Below, piece by piece: positions 48,464 to 50,477 of a stretch of DNA of 50,477 nucleotides; the first letter of the stretch is position 1; every line of letters begins with the position of its first letter. The position numbers were made by a program, and so were the translations under genes. Under the pieces are notes generated by a model. The model was not told the origin of the DNA. It was given only the letters and a program-made list of their open reading frames with translations, and ran no database searches. This stretch comes from a virus: the IMG/VR virus record IMGVR_UViG_3300003635_000004, positions 1 to 50,477 of that record; one strand, 5' to 3'.

Positions 48464-49294
48464 ATGCAGACCAGCGACATCAGCTGGACCGACTACAGCT
48501 GGAATCCCATCACGGGCTGCTCGAAGATCGGTCCCGAATGCACCAACTGCTACGCCGAGACATTCTCGAATCGACAGGCTCAACGCGAGAACCCGCCCGA
48601 AGGAGCCACCGACAGGGCGTGGACCCACGAGAACGCCGACGAGAACGTGCAGCTGCATCCCGACCGACTCGACGAGCCACTCGAGTACAACTACCCGCTC
48701 GGCCCTGGCCGGGTGTTCGTCGGCAGCATGACCGACATGTTCCACTCCGAGTCCGATCCGGACCACGTCCAACAGGCGCTGGACCGCTGTGCCGAGGTTC
48801 CGGAGTGCCTCTGGATCTGGCTGACAAAGCGCCCGCATCGCGCCGCGGAATGGCCCCTCGACTGGCCAGAGAACACGATGCTCGGCGTCTCGGTCGGCTC
48901 CGGTCCTGGTGGCGAATATCCGAACACGACACACCGGATCGAACAACTCCGCGACGTCGACGCGCCGCAGAAGTGGGTGAGCTTCGAGCCACTCGTCGAC
49001 CCCGTCGGCGAGGTCGCGCTCGATCACATCGACTGGGTTGTCGTGGGTGGGGAGACTGGTCCCGCCGAGGTTCGGCGCGAGATGGAGCACGAGTGGGCGC
49101 GAGAGATACTGCGGCAGGCGCGCGAGGAGGACATCCCGTTCCACTTCAAGCAGTCGTCGGGGCGCTACCCGCACGAGAATCCCGCGCTGAGCGTGCTTCG
49201 GGGAGGAGTAACGGTCCAAAAGAAGATCCGCGAGGGGCCGCCGCTCCCCAAGACCGTCTTGGAGGCCCGCGGGGGTGACGATATCGATGAGTGA
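48464..49294 (+). CDS. DUF5131 (phage Gp37/Gp68) family protein
   Basis: The 276-residue protein shows the hallmark of this family: SWTDYSWNPITGCSKIGPEC with CTNCYAE (Cys19, Cys26, Cys29), VFVGSMTDMFHSE, WIWLTKRPHRA, and VVVGGETGPAEVRREMEHEW. The cysteines recall a radical-SAM-like or metal cluster and the family is widely carried by phages; its reaction is not established. It sits beside a DUF1643 protein, and these two often occur in accessory parts of viral genomes. Confidence 0.85.
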   Translation: MQTSDISWTDYSWNPITGCSKIGPECTNCYAETFSNRQAQRENPPEGATDRAWTHENADENVQLHPDRLDEPLEYNYPLGPGRVFVGSMTDMFHSESDPDHVQQALDRCAEVPECLWIWLTKRPHRAAEWPLDWPENTMLGVSVGSGPGGEYPNTTHRIEQLRDVDAPQKWVSFEPLVDPVGEVALDHIDWVVVGGETGPAEVRREMEHEWAREILRQAREEDIPFHFKQSSGRYPHENPALSVLRGGVTVQKKIREGPPLPKTVLEARGGDDIDE

Positions 49295-49859
49295 GCAGTC
49301 TGTGAGCGATATCGAACGATCCGGCCTCCTGGCGGACGACCGCCACGGCGCCATCCTCGACGAGGATCGGGAGTACCGCTACAGCCTGACGCGGACGTGG
49401 GACACCGAGAAGCCCACGCTCGCGTGGATCATGCTGAACCCGAGCACCGCCGACGAAACTGAGGATGACCCGACAATTCGGAGATGCATCGGTTTCGCCA
49501 AGGACCGGGGCTACGGCTCGATCGAGGTCGCTAACCTGTTCGCGCTCCGGGCGACAGACCCCGACGAACTCCAGCAACATCCGGCGCCGGTTGGCGAGGA
49601 GAATGACGCCCACCTCCAGCGCGTATGTGACCAGGCGGAGATGGTTGTCGCTGCTTGGGGGGCGAAGGGTGGACTACAGAATCGCGCCGGTGAAGTCGCG
49701 CAGTTGCTCGACGCTGATCTCTACGCGCTGGACACCACGGTGGAGGGCCACCCTGTTCACCCGCTCTACCAGCCGTCGGATGCAGAACTAGAGCCGTGGA
49801 ACGAGAGTCACCTAAAGCCGAACAGCGCGCAATCTGGAGGTGAATCTGATGGCGACTGA
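49287..49859 (+). CDS. DUF1643 family protein
   Basis: The 190-residue protein contains the DUF1643 signature: RYSLTRTW, AWIMLNPSTADETEDDPTIR, RRCIGFAKDRGYGSIEVANL, FALRATDPDELQ, VVAAWGAKGG and HPVHPLYQPS. The ATG at 49287 overlaps the DUF5131 gene by eight bases, so the two are cotranslated. The family is common in phages and bacteria and may act on nucleic acids or nucleotides, but no activity is established. Confidence 0.85.
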   Translation: MSEQSVSDIERSGLLADDRHGAILDEDREYRYSLTRTWDTEKPTLAWIMLNPSTADETEDDPTIRRCIGFAKDRGYGSIEVANLFALRATDPDELQQHPAPVGEENDAHLQRVCDQAEMVVAAWGAKGGLQNRAGEVAQLLDADLYALDTTVEGHPVHPLYQPSDAELEPWNESHLKPNSAQSGGESDGD

Positions 49860-49965
49860 CGCGGACCGCGAGGGGCGCCTCGACAACCTCGTAAAGAAAC
49901 TGAGCATCCCACGCGATGAGGCGCGAATCCTACTGGAGAACCTGGAGGCCGAAGATGGGCAGTAA
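49849..49965 (+). CDS. Tiny helical protein
   Basis: This 38-residue ORF (MATDADREGRLDNLVKKLSI...) is helical and charged. It overlaps the DUF1643 gene by eleven bases and the next start (49955) by eleven. Coding-like composition and coupling support it. Function unknown. Confidence 0.45.
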   Translation: MATDADREGRLDNLVKKLSIPRDEARILLENLEAEDGQ

Positions 49966-50477
49966 CGAGGCCTATGCCGAACGCTACTTCCGAACGTGGG
50001 AGCGTGACGGCCGTCGGCAGCTGGACGGCAAGCTCGCCCTCGCGTTCGACGACTACGACGAGCGCCGTTCTAGCCGCCTCGGAGCCCTCGACTGGGACGA
50101 GCACCATGCCACCTACAGTTCTCGACAGTCGATATCACCCGCGACGAGACGGGCGCCTGGACGGTCGACGACGACACAAAAACCATCGCCGCGCTGCGGG
50201 AGCGGGATATCGAGGTTCCGAACATGGACACGGTTCCGCTCGCACTCGATGTCAACCAGCGACGAATGGCCGAAGTAGACCGCACCTGCCCGGCCTGCCA
50301 CCACGACCGGCTCTGCAGCAAGCGCGACGTCGAGGGGGCCTATCCCCCAGCCGAGCGCGGGACGGCGATGCAGGCGTTCCTCGACTCTGAACAGGGAACC
50401 CACATGTGCGTCCACTGCCGGCGGTTCTTCGATATCCAGGTAACATCGACACAGTCGACGAGAGACGTGGGCGTCGA
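49955..50477 (+). CDS. Zinc-binding hypothetical protein, frame broken and 3' end missing
   Basis: The gene begins MGSNEAYAERYFRTWERDGR and is convincing up to DWDEHHATY (about 50116). There this frame turns Ser/Arg-rich and stops at 50278. The protein-like continuation is one base earlier (FSTVDITRDETGAWTVDDDT, RTCPACHHDRLCSKRDVEGA, MCVHCRRFFDIQVT) and is open to the window end. Adding one base near 50116 joins them. Two CxxC pairs (CPAC and CVHC) make a zinc ribbon in the second part. The stop lies outside the window. Confidence 0.6.

Noticed and set aside
1-50477. CRISPR array, tRNA or rRNA genes
   Set aside because: No regularly spaced repeats with unique spacers were seen, and no cloverleaf with anticodon and T-loop features was found. 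The three-way junction at 32192 lacks a third arm and CCA context.
1-50477. Terminal redundancy showing a closed circular genome
   Set aside because: The first and last bases do not overlap, and genes are cut at both ends, so the window cannot be shown to be a complete circle.

Overview
The window reads as most of the genome of a temperate, tailed, contractile-tail virus (or its provirus/plasmid form) of a haloarchaeon. The proteins are strongly acidic (Asp/Glu-rich) and GC-rich, and many genes overlap by 1-8 bases. The control elements are archaeal: TATA-like boxes about 27 bases before start codons, an Orc1/Cdc6 initiator, a PCNA clamp and a phiH1-type repressor. No rRNA, tRNA, CRISPR array or ordinary cellular metabolic gene was seen.

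Layout. (1) 1-3014: small membrane and zinc-finger proteins, a helix-turn-helix/metallophosphoesterase fusion and a PD-(D/E)XK-like nuclease. (2) 3064-12868, packaging and head: small and large terminase, portal, Mu gpF-like head protein, an inserted HNH homing endonuclease, protease/scaffold, decoration protein, HK97-fold capsid, connectors. (3) 12878-25725, tail: sheath, tube, assembly chaperone pair, tape measure (frameshifted), hub, spike, gp25-like wedge, gpJ-like wedge and fibre proteins, one carrying an AT-rich foreign segment. (4) 25994-32084, minus strand: a winged-helix regulator, a run of small proteins and a HerA-like ATPase. (5) 32192-35840, plus strand: an operon headed by a structured leader, with SWIM, Cas4-like and other nuclease genes plus tiny zinc ribbons. 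(6) 35841-38552: a replication origin with three 43-bp inverted repeats around an orc1/cdc6 gene, plus a minus-strand membrane protein. (7) 38553-43480: phiH1-type repressor, then a rightward operon with a second structured leader, PCNA, a P-loop kinase-like protein and small genes. (8) 43482-44732: tyrosine recombinase on the minus strand. (9) 44867-50477: a large multi-winged-helix protein (possibly RepH-like), DUF5131 and DUF1643 proteins, and a frameshifted zinc protein that runs off the end.

How the parts fit. Integrase, repressor, initiator and origin imply a lifestyle that can be integrated or plasmid-like. The plus-strand block at 2.9-25.7 kb builds the particle. Two similar control points (32.1 and 38.9 kb) each pair a leftward winged-helix regulator with a rightward operon. 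Each rightward transcript is predicted to begin with a folded leader, which is unusual because most haloarchaeal mRNAs are leaderless.

Three items stand out: the homing endonuclease that restores the last codons of its host gene while leaving the displaced original codons downstream; the origin repeats on both sides of cdc6; and the twin repressor/structured-leader modules. Several genes (tape measure, 32.3 kb, 50.1 kb and possibly 39.75 kb) carry single-base frame breaks. These may be real decay or sequencing error and should be checked first.
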